This document shows, piece after piece, positions 47,917 to 58,270 of a stretch of DNA of 64,000 nt (positions are counted from its first letter, which is position 1; each line of letters begins with the position of its first letter). Location: positions 186,001-250,000 of the forward strand of contig NZ_JAAVLW010000005.1 in assembly GCF_013114835.1 (NCBI RefSeq), given 5' to 3'. The notes under the pieces were generated by a model. That model was given only the letters and a program-made list of their open reading frames with translations, was not told the DNA's origin and ran no database searches. Source of the DNA: Bradyrhizobium archetypum. GTDB lineage: Bacteria > Pseudomonadota > Alphaproteobacteria > Rhizobiales > Xanthobacteraceae. The position numbers were made by a program, and so were the translations under genes.

Positions 47917-49968
47917 ATGTCCAAGTCATTGAAATCAGCTACAAAACCCAAGCCCAATGATCTTTTTGGGGCGGATTCGAAGGGCCGGGCTGCGGCCAAG
48001 GCTGCCTCGCGCGGAAGCAGCGCCGAGGCTGGATACACCGCGGCCGACATTGAGGTGCTGGAAGGACTGGAACCGGTACGCCGCCGCCCCGGTATGTATA
48101 TCGGCGGCACGGATGAGAAGGCGCTGCACCACCTGTTCGCGGAAGTCATCGACAACGCGATGGACGAGGCGCTGGCAGGGCATGCCTCGTTCATCGAAGT
48201 GGAACTGAGCGCCGACGGCTTTCTCACCGTGACCGACAATGGCCGCGGCATTCCCGTCGATCCGCATCCGAAATTCCCAAAGAAGTCGGCACTCGAAGTC
48301 ATCATGTGCACGCTGCATTCCGGTGGCAAGTTCGATTCCAAGGTTTACGAGACGTCGGGCGGCCTGCACGGCGTCGGCGTTTCCGTCGTCAACGCCCTCT
48401 CCTCACGGCTCGAGGTGGAAGTCGCGCGCAGCCAGAAACTCTACCGGATGAGCTTCGAGCGCGGCCACCCGAAGGGTAAGCTCGAGGACCTTGGCAAGAT
48501 CAACAACCGCCGCGGCACTCGCATCCGCTTCAAGCCGGACACCGACATCTTCGGCGCCAAGGCCGCTTTCAAGCCGCAGCGCCTGTTCAAGATGACGCGC
48601 TCCAAGGCCTACCTGTTCGGCGGCGTCGAGATCCGCTGGCGCTGCGATCCCGCGCTGTTGAAGGGCATCGAGGACGTGCCGCCCGAGGCCAGCTTCCACT
48701 TCCCAGGCGGCCTGAAGGACTATCTCGCGGCCGCCATTCACGCCGACACGCTGGTGCATCCGGATATTTTTTCCGGCAAGTCGGGCCGCAACGGCGCCCA
48801 TGGCGCCTGCGAATGGGCGGTCGCCTGGACCGCGGATGCCGACGGCTTCCTCTCTTCCTACTGCAATACCGTGCCGACGCCTGACGGCGGCACCCATGAA
48901 TCCGGCATGCGCAGCGCGATGCTGCGGGGCCTGAAAGACCATGCCGAACGTATCGGCCAGGGCAAGCGTGCCGCACCCGTCACGTCGGAAGACGTCATGG
49001 TGGGAGCAGCCGTCATGCTCTCGGTATTCGTGCGCGAACCCGAATTCCAGGGCCAGACCAAGGACCGCCTTGCTACCGCCGAAGCGCAGAAGATCGTCGA
49101 ACAGGCGATCAAGGATCCGTTCGATCACTGGTTGTCAGCCAATCCGCTCCAGGCCAACAAGCTGCTCGACTTCGTCATCGAGCGCGCCGACGAGCGGCTG
49201 CGCCGCCGCGCCGAGAAGGAAATCTCGCGCAAGACCGCAGTGAAGAAGCTGCGGCTGCCCGGCAAGCTTTCCGACTGCACCAATAGCGCTCAGGAGGGCT
49301 CGGAACTCTTCATCGTCGAAGGCGACTCGGCCGGCGGCAGCGCGAAGCAGGCGCGCGACCGCAAGACCCAGGCTGTGCTGCCCCTGCGCGGAAAAATCCT
49401 CAACGTCGCTTCTGCCGGCAAGGACAAGCTGACGCAGAACGCACAGCTCGCCGACCTCATGCTGGCGATCGGTTGCGGCACCGGCGCGCATTATCGCGAA
49501 GAGGATCTGCGCTATTCGCGCATCATCATCATGACGGACGCCGACGTTGACGGCGCACACATCGCATCATTGCTGATCACGTTCTTCTACCGCCAGACGC
49601 CGCGGCTGATCGACGAAGGCCATCTTTATCTGGCGGTACCGCCGCTCTACAAGCTGACCCACGGCAGCAAGTCGGTCTACGCCCGCAACGATGCACATAA
49701 GGACGCACTCTTGAAGAGCGAGTTCAACGCCAACGCCAAGGTCGAGGTGAACCGTTTCAAGGGCCTCGGCGAGATGATGCCGGCGCAGCTCAAGGAAACC
49801 ACCATGGATCCGGCCAAGCGCACGCTGCTCCGCGTGGTGCTTCTGGCCGATGATCGCGACGGGACAGCCGATTCGGTCGAACGGCTGATGGGAACCAAGG
49901 CCGAGGCCAGATTCGCCTTCATCTCCGACAAGGCGGAATTCGCCAGCGACGAGCTGCTGGACGTCTGA
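47917..49968 (+). CDS. parE: DNA topoisomerase IV subunit B
   Basis: 683 aa. GHKL ATPase domain: LEPVRRRPGMYIGG, EVIDNAMDEALAGHAS, VTDNGRGIPVDPHPKFPKKS and the GGLHGVGVSVVNALSS ATP lid. Transducer domain follows; TOPRIM motifs are EGDSAGGSAKQARDRKTQAV and IIIMTDADVDGAHIASLL. A 30-residue Ala/Lys-rich N-terminal extension precedes the core. With ParC it decatenates daughter chromosomes. ParE rather than GyrB: the short TOPRIM-C spacing and PHPKFPKKSALEVIMCTLHS pattern match rhizobial ParE; parC is not in the window. Confidence 0.95.
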   Translation: MSKSLKSATKPKPNDLFGADSKGRAAAKAASRGSSAEAGYTAADIEVLEGLEPVRRRPGMYIGGTDEKALHHLFAEVIDNAMDEALAGHASFIEVELSADGFLTVTDNGRGIPVDPHPKFPKKSALEVIMCTLHSGGKFDSKVYETSGGLHGVGVSVVNALSSRLEVEVARSQKLYRMSFERGHPKGKLEDLGKINNRRGTRIRFKPDTDIFGAKAAFKPQRLFKMTRSKAYLFGGVEIRWRCDPALLKGIEDVPPEASFHFPGGLKDYLAAAIHADTLVHPDIFSGKSGRNGAHGACEWAVAWTADADGFLSSYCNTVPTPDGGTHESGMRSAMLRGLKDHAERIGQGKRAAPVTSEDVMVGAAVMLSVFVREPEFQGQTKDRLATAEAQKIVEQAIKDPFDHWLSANPLQANKLLDFVIERADERLRRRAEKEISRKTAVKKLRLPGKLSDCTNSAQEGSELFIVEGDSAGGSAKQARDRKTQAVLPLRGKILNVASAGKDKLTQNAQLADLMLAIGCGTGAHYREEDLRYSRIIIMTDADVDGAHIASLLITFFYRQTPRLIDEGHLYLAVPPLYKLTHGSKSVYARNDAHKDALLKSEFNANAKVEVNRFKGLGEMMPAQLKETTMDPAKRTLLRVVLLADDRDGTADSVERLMGTKAEARFAFISDKAEFASDELLDV

Positions 49969-50190
49969 TTTCATCGGAACAGGCGATTTTCGGGCGATTT
50001 TGGCCTTCTTGGCCGGAATCTGCCGGTTTTGGGGTTTTTGCCGGTCTTTCCTTTTCGACCCAGTGTGCTCCCCCCGCAACAGCATTTTGGCCGGAACTGC
50101 GTATAGTCACGGTACTGGATTTTGGGAATCGGCGCTCGCGCACCCATTAGAGCGGTCTAATTGGGCGCACCTAGGGTAAGGGATTTGAAC

Positions 50191-51006
50191 ATGAAGAAGT
50201 TGGTGATCGCTCTGACCGCGCTGGCGGCATTCACTGGATCGGCCTCGGCGGCTGACCTGGCAGCCCGCCCTTATACCAAGGCTCCGGTCGCGCCCGCGGC
50301 CGTATATAACTGGACCGGCTTCTATATTTTCGGCGGCGGCGGCGGCGGCCTGTGGAATGCCGACAGCAACGTGCAGACCTTCCCCGGAGCCGTTGCGATT
50401 ACCCGGGATCAACGTCTGGGTGGCAGCGGCTGGTTCGGTACCGTCGGTATCGGCTACGACTGGCAGTTCGGCGGCCGCTGGGTGGCCGGTATCTTCGGTG
50501 ACGGACAGTTCGGAGATATCCGCGGTTCCCTGAGCGATCCTTTTACCTTCATCGGCGGCATCGAAGGCCGCGAGAAGCTCAAGACCAGCTACGCTGCTGG
50601 CGTGAGAGTCGGTTACCTGGTTGCGCCGAACGTGTTGTCCTACGTGAACGGCGGTTATTCGGGCTCGGAGTGGTCGGGCACCAGCCTGTCGACGCTGGCT
50701 GCAGGCGGCGGCCCGACCCTTGCCACCACCGGTTCCTTCCAGCGTAATGGCTGGTTCATTGGCGGCGGCGTCGAGAACAATCTCGACATTTTCGGCATCA
50801 GCGCACCCGGCTGGTTCATGAAGACCGAATACCGGTCGGCGTTCTATGACCGGGTCACCTTGCCGGAGACCTGTACAGTTGCAGGTTGCGGTGCTGTTGT
50901 GCCGACGGGCACCGCCGTTACCTTCAAGCCCTGGGTGCAGACCATCAGCACCTCGCTGGTCTATCGCTTCAACTGGGGCGGTGCTCCGATCCAGGCCAAG
51001 TACTGA
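50191..51006 (+). CDS. Outer-membrane beta-barrel protein, Omp25-like
   Basis: 271 aa from 50191 (MKKLVIALTALAAFTGSASA), AGGGA upstream. Mature N-terminus ADLAARPYTKAPVAPAAVYN is nearly the same as that of the double-barrel protein at 42047. One porin-family barrel: WTGFYIFGGGGGGLWNADSN, YDWQFGGRWVAGIFGDGQFG, and a closing strand VYRFNWGGAPIQAKY. The insertion of a Cys pair (PETCTVAGCGAV) in an outer loop is unusual for the family. Terminated by the hairpin at 51033. Confidence 0.92.
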   Translation: MKKLVIALTALAAFTGSASAADLAARPYTKAPVAPAAVYNWTGFYIFGGGGGGLWNADSNVQTFPGAVAITRDQRLGGSGWFGTVGIGYDWQFGGRWVAGIFGDGQFGDIRGSLSDPFTFIGGIEGREKLKTSYAAGVRVGYLVAPNVLSYVNGGYSGSEWSGTSLSTLAAGGGPTLATTGSFQRNGWFIGGGVENNLDIFGISAPGWFMKTEYRSAFYDRVTLPETCTVAGCGAVVPTGTAVTFKPWVQTISTSLVYRFNWGGAPIQAKY

Positions 51007-51466
51007 TCTCTGTCTGAGCTAATCAGCAGCTTAAAAGCCCCGGCATCGTCCGGGGCTTTTTGTTGCCTAAGCCCTGCAGCAACGAAGCCCCAGCTCTCAT
51101 CGCTAACGCGCCGCGCTCGTCCGGAGCCCGAAGTCAGCTCGTCGTGGCGATGATCATTTCCTGGCCTGCTCCAACCGCCGACGAACCGTTCGGCGATTCA
51201 TGTTGGCCTCGTAGCGCTGCCGCGACTTCAGGACTTGCGAAGCCGGCCGGCTTTCTATTCGATCGGAAGCTACCGCCGCCGCCGGCAATGGCTTCCTGCG
51301 GCGGCCGACGATAAGTCCGCGCGGCACCCGGCGATCTCGGAACGGCAGCAGGAGAAAACCCTAGATTCGTAGGAGCCGCAGCAATACCCATCGACTTCAT
51401 GCGCTGTGATTTGATGGTGGGTTTCGCTTTCCGCTCCACTCATCCTGCAGAAATTGGACACCAACA
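51007..51466. other. Intergenic region between outer-membrane gene and SDR gene
   Basis: Contains the terminator at 51033-51061. The remaining 400 bases have an open frame on the minus strand (51134-51439) rich in Arg/Pro/Gly, without ribosome site or recognisable domain, which I do not accept. The last 70 bases upstream of 51467 are AT-richer and may carry the SDR promoter. Confidence 0.4.
51033..51061. terminator. Rho-independent terminator
   Basis: AAAAGCCCCGG-CATCGT-CCGGGGCTTTTT: 11 pairs including the A/T flank, 6-base loop, T-run. 27 bases after the stop of the outer-membrane gene. Confidence 0.93.
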
Positions 51467-52237
51467 ATGGCAACAACACTCTTCAATCTAACGGGCAAGG
51501 TAGTCATCGTCACCGGCGGCAATGGCGGCATCGGGCTCGGCATGGCCCGCGGCCTCGCGCAAGCCGGCGCTACGGTTGCAATCGTCGGCCGCAACGAAGC
51601 CAAGTCGGCCGACGCGGTCGCCGAGCTTCAGCAAGCCGGCGCCAAGGCGATTGCGGTTACTGCCGACGTCACAGACAAGGCCGCGGTCGCAGCCATGGCC
51701 GAGCGCGTGCTGCGCGATCTCGGCCGGATCGACATCCTCGTCAACAATGCCGGCATCAACATCCGCAAACCGCCGCAGGCGCTTGACATCGCCGAATGGG
51801 ACAGCGTGCTCCAGACCAACCTCACCAGCGCCTTCCTGTGCTCGCAGGCAGTCTATCCCGCCATGAAGGCGGCAGGCGGCGGCAAGATCATCAATATCGG
51901 CTCGATGATGTCGATCTTCGGCGCCAGCTTCACGCCGGCCTATGCCGCGAGCAAGGGCGGCATCGTGCAGTTCACCCGTTCCTGCGCCTGCGCCTGGGCG
52001 GCGGATAACATCCAGGCCAACGCCGTGCTGCCCGGCTGGATCGACACCGATCTCACCAAGCGCGCCCGCCAGGAGATCGGCGGCCTGCACGAGCGGGTGC
52101 TGGCGCGCACGCCGGCGGCGCGCTGGGGCGCCATAGACGACTTTGCGGGCATCGCGGTGTTTCTATCCTCGGCAGCGTCGGATTTCGTCACGGGCACGGC
52201 GATTCCTGTCGATGGCGGGTATTCAATCATGGGGTAG
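51467..52237 (+). CDS. Short-chain dehydrogenase/reductase (glucose-dehydrogenase-like)
   Basis: 256 aa classical SDR: GKVVIVTGGNGGIGLGMARG cofactor loop, ILVNNAGINIRKP, catalytic Ser in INIGSMMSIFGASFTPAYAA with Tyr/Lys in AYAASKGG, and C-terminal FLSSAASDFVTGTAIPVDGG. The acidic residue after strand 2 is missing (VAIVGRNEAKS), which favours NADP. Substrate unknown. Ended by the hairpin at 52274. Confidence 0.93.
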   Translation: MATTLFNLTGKVVIVTGGNGGIGLGMARGLAQAGATVAIVGRNEAKSADAVAELQQAGAKAIAVTADVTDKAAVAAMAERVLRDLGRIDILVNNAGINIRKPPQALDIAEWDSVLQTNLTSAFLCSQAVYPAMKAAGGGKIINIGSMMSIFGASFTPAYAASKGGIVQFTRSCACAWAADNIQANAVLPGWIDTDLTKRARQEIGGLHERVLARTPAARWGAIDDFAGIAVFLSSAASDFVTGTAIPVDGGYSIMG

Positions 52238-52273
52238 CCAAAGACGGCTTGCCGGATCCTCCGCCTCCACGAA

Positions 52274-52301
52274 AAAAGCCCCGGCCAAGGCCGGGGCTTT
52301 T
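52274..52301. terminator. Bidirectional Rho-independent terminator
   Basis: AAAAGCCCCGGCC-AA-GGCCGGGGCTTTT: 13 pairs with a 2-base apex (effective loop 4-6) and A/T tracts on both sides. Shared by the convergent SDR (plus) and outer-membrane (minus) genes. Confidence 0.93.
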
Positions 52302-52329
52302 CCATCGTCTCTGGATTTCAGTACCTGGA

Positions 52330-53115
52330 TCAGTACCGCGCGACGACCGGCCCGGTCGGCCACGGATTGAACTTGTAGCTCAGCCGAGCCATCACAGCGT
52401 CGACATCCGCATCGACGTTGCGGAAGGTGACCCCGCCAGGAGTGCAGGTGACCAATGCCAGATTACAATTGTGCTGCTTGGAGTCGAATTCGTAGTGCTT
52501 GTAGTCGATGCCGAGGATCAGGTTGTCGAGAACTGCGTATTCAGCACCAACGCCGGCATACCAGCCGCCATGCGTGGCGCCGGCAAAATCCGACGCAAGG
52601 CCGGTTGCGTTGTTGAGGATCCGGGTGTCGATGTCAGCCTGCGCGTAGCCGCCCTGGCCATACACCATGAACCGGTTCCAAGCATAACCGACCCGTCCAC
52701 CGATGTACCAGATGTTATTGACGCGGCTTTGGCAGGAAAAGCCAACGACCAGATTGCAGGCGCCGAGGGCGCCGGTACCGGCGGTGGTGTTGAAGCCGTT
52801 GTCGAGGGCGTTGTAGCCGCCTTCGATACCGAGGACGAAATTGCCCCACTGCTTCTGGATTCCGGCAAAGCCGCCGTAAATCAAAGCGGTGTCGCTGTTA
52901 CCGGTGCTCCAGAGGAAGGGCGGAGCATTGAAGAAGTTTCCGGCGGTATCGTGCCAGGCGCCGCCAACCGCGCCGCCGACATAGATGCCGGACCAATCAT
53001 AGGTGACCACCGGCGGCACCACCGGCGCCTTCGCGATGCGGGCCGGCATGTCTGCGGCGAACGCGCTCACCGCGCTGGCTGCAAGAATTGAAGCAGCGAG
53101 TACCAGTTTCTTCAT
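52330..53115 (-). CDS. Outer-membrane beta-barrel protein, porin family
   Basis: 261 aa. Signal peptide MKKLVLAASILAASAVSAFA-ADMPARIAKAPVVPPVV. One Omp25/Omp31-type barrel: YDWSGIYVGGAVGGAWHDTA, GIQKQWGNFVLGIEGGYNAL, RVGYAWNRFMVYGQGGYAQA, NLILGIDYKHYEFDSKQHNC and closing VMARLSYKFNPWPTGPVVARY. Four Cys occur in two loops (ACNLVVGFSC; HNCNLALVTC) and could form disulfides. Third member of this family within 11 kb. Confidence 0.92.
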   Translation of the reverse strand: MKKLVLAASILAASAVSAFAADMPARIAKAPVVPPVVTYDWSGIYVGGAVGGAWHDTAGNFFNAPPFLWSTGNSDTALIYGGFAGIQKQWGNFVLGIEGGYNALDNGFNTTAGTGALGACNLVVGFSCQSRVNNIWYIGGRVGYAWNRFMVYGQGGYAQADIDTRILNNATGLASDFAGATHGGWYAGVGAEYAVLDNLILGIDYKHYEFDSKQHNCNLALVTCTPGGVTFRNVDADVDAVMARLSYKFNPWPTGPVVARY

Positions 53116-53300
53116 TGCATTCCCCTCCAGGTTGCGCGGATGACGCGCGGATGAGCGTCGACGACCTGGTTGAAATTTAGCCGGATTCTCGGCTCGCGGC
53201 TGTCACCCGGTTGCTACACTCGCGAGCAATATTATGGCCCGTGTGGCGCACCTAAATACCTGAGATCGTAGGATTTCCTGCCTCGGAAATCATCTCGACG

Positions 53301-54512
53301 TCAGGGAACCCTTTCAGATTGCACATGTTCTGGGCGCACGCCGAGGCCGATAAATCGCGCCGTGATGCCCTGCAGCCAAGGCATCGCCGTAATTACGCGC
53401 ATGACGAGTGGGATCCTCAGCGGCTGATTGCCCGGTTTCAGCGCGGCGCTGACGATGTTGTTTTGCGCGATCACCTGCATCCGCTGCGTCATCCGCACAG
53501 GGAACTCCCGGCGCCGGCGCACGGCATCGAGTTCCGCCTCCGATGGGCATCCTTGCGCCAGCCGGGCGGCCAGCAGGTTCGCGGTCGCTACCGCGTCCTG
53601 CACGGCGAGGTTGACGCCGACGCCGCCGATCGGCGACATCGCGTGCGCGGCATCGCCGATGCACAACAGCCCTGGCCGCGTCCAGCGCTTCAGCCGGTTG
53701 ATCGCAACCGTCAACAGCTTCACATCGTCCCAGCTTTTCACGTCGCCGAGGCCCTCCTTGAGGATCGGCGCCATCCGCGCGACATCATCAAGTAGCGCTG
53801 GCAATCCCCTCGCCTTTACCGCGTCGTACTGTCCCTTCGGAATGACGAACGCGCATTGCCAGTAGTCGCCGCGGTCGAAGGTCACCATCATCCTGCCGGG
53901 ATCGACCCGCGCAAACAGGCTCTCGGTTTCGCCCTGGCGCTTGCCGGCGCGAAACCACAACACATCCATCGGCGCGCCGATTTCCTCGACCTCGAGGCCG
54001 GCGCGTGCGCGTACCAGCGAATGGCGGCCGTCACAGGCAACGGTCAAATCCGCCTCGATTTCGATCACGCCATCCGGCGTCCTGGCGTTGACGCCGGTGA
54101 TGCGATCGCCATCGCGAAGCAGATCGACCGCCTCCGTCGACATCATCACCTTGAGCGAGCCGAAGCGCTTGCCACTCTCGCGCAGGAAGTTGAGAAAATC
54201 CCACTGCGGCATGAAGGCGATGAAGGGATATTTGACGTGGAGCCGGCTCAGATCGGCAATCCGCACCTTTTCCCCGCCGAACATCCCTTCCATCTTCTGC
54301 AGGCGCTGGTGCGGCAATTTCAGGAATCCGTCGATCAGGCCGAGCTCGTCCATCACCTCAAGCGTGGAGGGATGCACGGTGTCGCCGCGAAAATCGCGGA
54401 AGAAGTCGGCATGCTTCTCCAGCACGACGACGTCGATGCCGGCGCGTCCGAGCAGGTATCCGAGCATCATGCCGGCCGGCCCGCCGCCGACGATGCAACA
54501 GCGCACGCTCAT
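53301..54512 (-). CDS. FAD-dependent aromatic hydroxylase-like monooxygenase
   Basis: 403 aa, PHBH/UbiH-fold. FAD motif CCIVGGGPAGMMLGYLLGRA at residues 5-25; DG motif DLTVACDGRHSLVRARAGLE; second FAD motif GLLCIGDAAHAMSPIGGVGV followed by NLAVQDAVATANLLAARLAQ. The GRHS in place of GxxS and the linker pattern suggest the group annotated as FAD-dependent oxidoreductases, using NAD(P)H and oxygen to hydroxylate an aromatic or quinone precursor. Substrate unknown. Monocistronic. Confidence 0.9.
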   Translation of the reverse strand: MSVRCCIVGGGPAGMMLGYLLGRAGIDVVVLEKHADFFRDFRGDTVHPSTLEVMDELGLIDGFLKLPHQRLQKMEGMFGGEKVRIADLSRLHVKYPFIAFMPQWDFLNFLRESGKRFGSLKVMMSTEAVDLLRDGDRITGVNARTPDGVIEIEADLTVACDGRHSLVRARAGLEVEEIGAPMDVLWFRAGKRQGETESLFARVDPGRMMVTFDRGDYWQCAFVIPKGQYDAVKARGLPALLDDVARMAPILKEGLGDVKSWDDVKLLTVAINRLKRWTRPGLLCIGDAAHAMSPIGGVGVNLAVQDAVATANLLAARLAQGCPSEAELDAVRRRREFPVRMTQRMQVIAQNNIVSAALKPGNQPLRIPLVMRVITAMPWLQGITARFIGLGVRPEHVQSERVP

Positions 54513-54650
54513 CGCTCGCTCCTATGGCTGGTTTTGCCACCTGGGGCAGCATCGATCATCTACTGGTCATCGGCAATACACTGTGCGGCCGGAAAAAGCG
54601 CGGCGCCTCGGGCGCAATGTGGTTGCGAGCGGGCAGCCACACATTCAGTT

Positions 54651-54760
54651 GTCGTCACCCGTGAAGGCGAAGGCGGATGACTCCAGTATTCCAGAAACGT
54701 CAATGATAGAACGGAGTAGCCGCGACGTACTGGATGCCCCGCGTTCGCGGGGCATGACAG
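54651..54760. repeat. Dispersed repeat with two hairpins
   Basis: GTCGTCACCCGTGAAGGCGA...GGATGACTCCAGTATTCCAG followed by TACTGGATGCCCCGCGTTCG and CGGGGCATGACAG. The second hairpin GCCCCGC-GTTC-GCGGGGC is perfect. The CCAGTATTCCAG / TACTGGATGCCCCGC wording is a known kind of alphaproteobacterial intergenic repeat (recollection). It lies just past the caspase-like gene stop at 54772, so may act as its 3' end. Confidence 0.7.
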
Positions 54761-54771
54761 CCGTGATGACG

Positions 54772-56271
54772 CTATCGCCTAAAACTCTTGATCTCCGACA
54801 CGCTGCCGTCGCGATAGGTCAATTCCACTGAAACAGATTTGGTCGCCGGCGCGAGCTTCAGATAGGGCTGCGCGTCGTGCGGAATGACACTGGGATCGCG
54901 AGGATCGCAGGGCGGCATCTTCAGCACCTTGTCGGGCACCACACTGTCGATGCCGACGCGCACTTCGCGGATCGCGCAGCGATACGACATCAGATGGGTG
55001 TAGTAGACTAGGAGCCCGTTGTATTCGCGGAACGACAGCCAGCTCGTCGCGGTCATGTCGAGGATCTTGCGCTGGTCGCGGATCAGCGCCGCCTCGGGAT
55101 CGAATCGGATCGGGAACGGCCCCTGCAACTCGCCATTGGTGTCGACATAGCGCACCTGGATATTGGCAGCCGGCGCATCGGCGGGAAGCTCGATCGAGGG
55201 GTTGGGCATTCGCTTGCGGGTGCGCGGGTCGAGCGTGTCGATGAAACCGGTCTCGCGGAAGTCGCCGGTCTCCCCAAGGCGCCAGGAAATGCCGAGCGTC
55301 GGATCGGCAAACGAGAACACGACCGTCCAGCCGCCATTGTGACGCGAGAACGACGCGATCGGCGCATTCAGGGATTCCTTCTGCGGCTGCAGGCGCTGCA
55401 CCGGCGACAACGCTGCAAGCTGCTGCGCCGGTTCGGCCGGCCTCGTCGCCGCCTCCGGCTGGCTCTTGATCATGCCGTTGAGGAACACATCGTCGACCAT
55501 CTGGTCGAAATAGACCGGGATTTGCTTGTGGCGGACGGTCTCCGCCAATTCGCTGACCGACCGCCGCGTGCGCTGCGCGACCTGGACTAGATTCGCACCG
55601 GGCTGCGTCAACTCCTTGGCGAAGGTTCGCGTGAATACCGAATTGGGATTTGTGTCGTCATTGGAGAGCCGGTCGAGCGCGGTCTGCCGCGGCCCCGCCG
55701 AGAAGATCGAGAACACGCCTTCCGGCAATTGCGTCATCGGCGCAAGACCGCCGCCGCCCGCGACCGCACGCGTGCCGGGGCGCTCGAACGGATTATTGCG
55801 GCAGGCATCGAACACCAGAATGGCGGTGCGCACTTTGCGGTTTTGCAGCCGCTCGATGATGCGGTCGGCGAGAACCGAGGCATCGCGCACCAGCTCTTCC
55901 TGCCCTTCAGTCGCCGCCGGCACGTCGGTCGGCAGCAGGAAATTCTGGCCGGCGATTTCGAAGCCGTGGCCGGCATAGAAGAAGAAAGCGGTGTCGCCTG
56001 CGTCGACCGCCTTGTCGAACGCCAGCAGGGTCTGGCTGAAGGCCTGGCGATTCTGGTTTTCCGCCACCATCACGGTGAAGCCGAGCTGCTTGAGCGTGTC
56101 GCCCATCGTGCGCGCGTCGTTGACCGCCTTCTGCAGCTTCGGCACGTTCCTGTAGTCGTTATTGCCGACGACGAGCGCAACGCGCTTTTCCGCCTGCGCG
56201 GGTCCGGCAAACGTCGCAATGCACGTTGCGAGGCTCGTCACCGCGAGCAACCTGGAAAGCCAACCCTTCAT
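54772..56271 (-). CDS. Exported caspase-like (peptidase C14) protein
   Basis: 499 aa from 56271 (MKGWLSRLLAVTSLATCIAT), with GGGGAATTC upstream. Signal peptide to about Ala27. The caspase-fold p20-like domain (28-265) opens KRVALVVGNNDYRNVPKLQK and carries the dyad His102 (FFFYAGHGFEIAGQNFLLPT) and Cys157 (ILVFDACRNNPFERPGTRAV), both intact. The C-terminal 230 residues are an all-beta-looking region (GGWTVVFSFADPTLGISWRL) without an assigned domain. Such metacaspase/orthocaspase relatives usually cut after Arg or Lys; periplasmic location is inferred. Monocistronic. Confidence 0.9.
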   Translation of the reverse strand: MKGWLSRLLAVTSLATCIATFAGPAQAEKRVALVVGNNDYRNVPKLQKAVNDARTMGDTLKQLGFTVMVAENQNRQAFSQTLLAFDKAVDAGDTAFFFYAGHGFEIAGQNFLLPTDVPAATEGQEELVRDASVLADRIIERLQNRKVRTAILVFDACRNNPFERPGTRAVAGGGGLAPMTQLPEGVFSIFSAGPRQTALDRLSNDDTNPNSVFTRTFAKELTQPGANLVQVAQRTRRSVSELAETVRHKQIPVYFDQMVDDVFLNGMIKSQPEAATRPAEPAQQLAALSPVQRLQPQKESLNAPIASFSRHNGGWTVVFSFADPTLGISWRLGETGDFRETGFIDTLDPRTRKRMPNPSIELPADAPAANIQVRYVDTNGELQGPFPIRFDPEAALIRDQRKILDMTATSWLSFREYNGLLVYYTHLMSYRCAIREVRVGIDSVVPDKVLKMPPCDPRDPSVIPHDAQPYLKLAPATKSVSVELTYRDGSVSEIKSFRR

Positions 56272-56656
56272 CGAATTCCCCAAGTGCACGAATGGTCCTG
56301 GTCCGGGCCGTGCATAGCCGCTTCATGCCATAGTCGGCATCCCGATGCCTACGGTTCAACGGCACCGCTTGATGATAAAGCTGCAGTCCGATTTGACGGC
56401 CAAATGACGGTTTTTGCCCTTATTTGTGCGAAAACATTAAGCTTTTTGGGCTCCAATGCAGTTCCAAGATTGACTTTGGCGATTTCGACCCTATGTTCGC
56501 GCTCAACGCGGCCTTGGATCGAAACGCGATTCCCTAGGTTTGCCGCTCGTCTGCGTAAGTCAGAGCCCCCAGCTTTTCAGAAGCACGCCGTTTCGGGGCA
56601 AAACGCGACAGCCTTTTTACCCTCGATTCCGAACGGCGGTGTCGACTAGAGGCTCA
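56272..56656. other. Divergent intergenic region between caspase-like gene and rhlE
   Basis: No gene. Holds the promoters of both flanking genes. AT-rich near 56400-56450 (TTTTTGCCCTTATTTGTGCG). A long 5' UTR before rhlE, as is common for cold-induced helicases, is possible but not shown. Confidence 0.4.
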
Positions 56657-58138
<1,482 letters not shown>

Positions 58139-58270
58139 ACCGGACCAGCCTGATCCGACGGCCGGAAGCATTTACCGGCCGTTCATCCTCCTCCGTTAAT
58201 TTGGCGCTGATAATTTAGTCATTGCTGCAGGGCAACGGGCGGCGCTGCTCGGCTATTTGGGGACGGATCA

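Noticed and set aside
51134..51439. 101-codon minus-strand frame between the outer-membrane and SDR genes
   Set aside because: Low-complexity Pro/Gly/Arg/Ser composition and no ribosome site.
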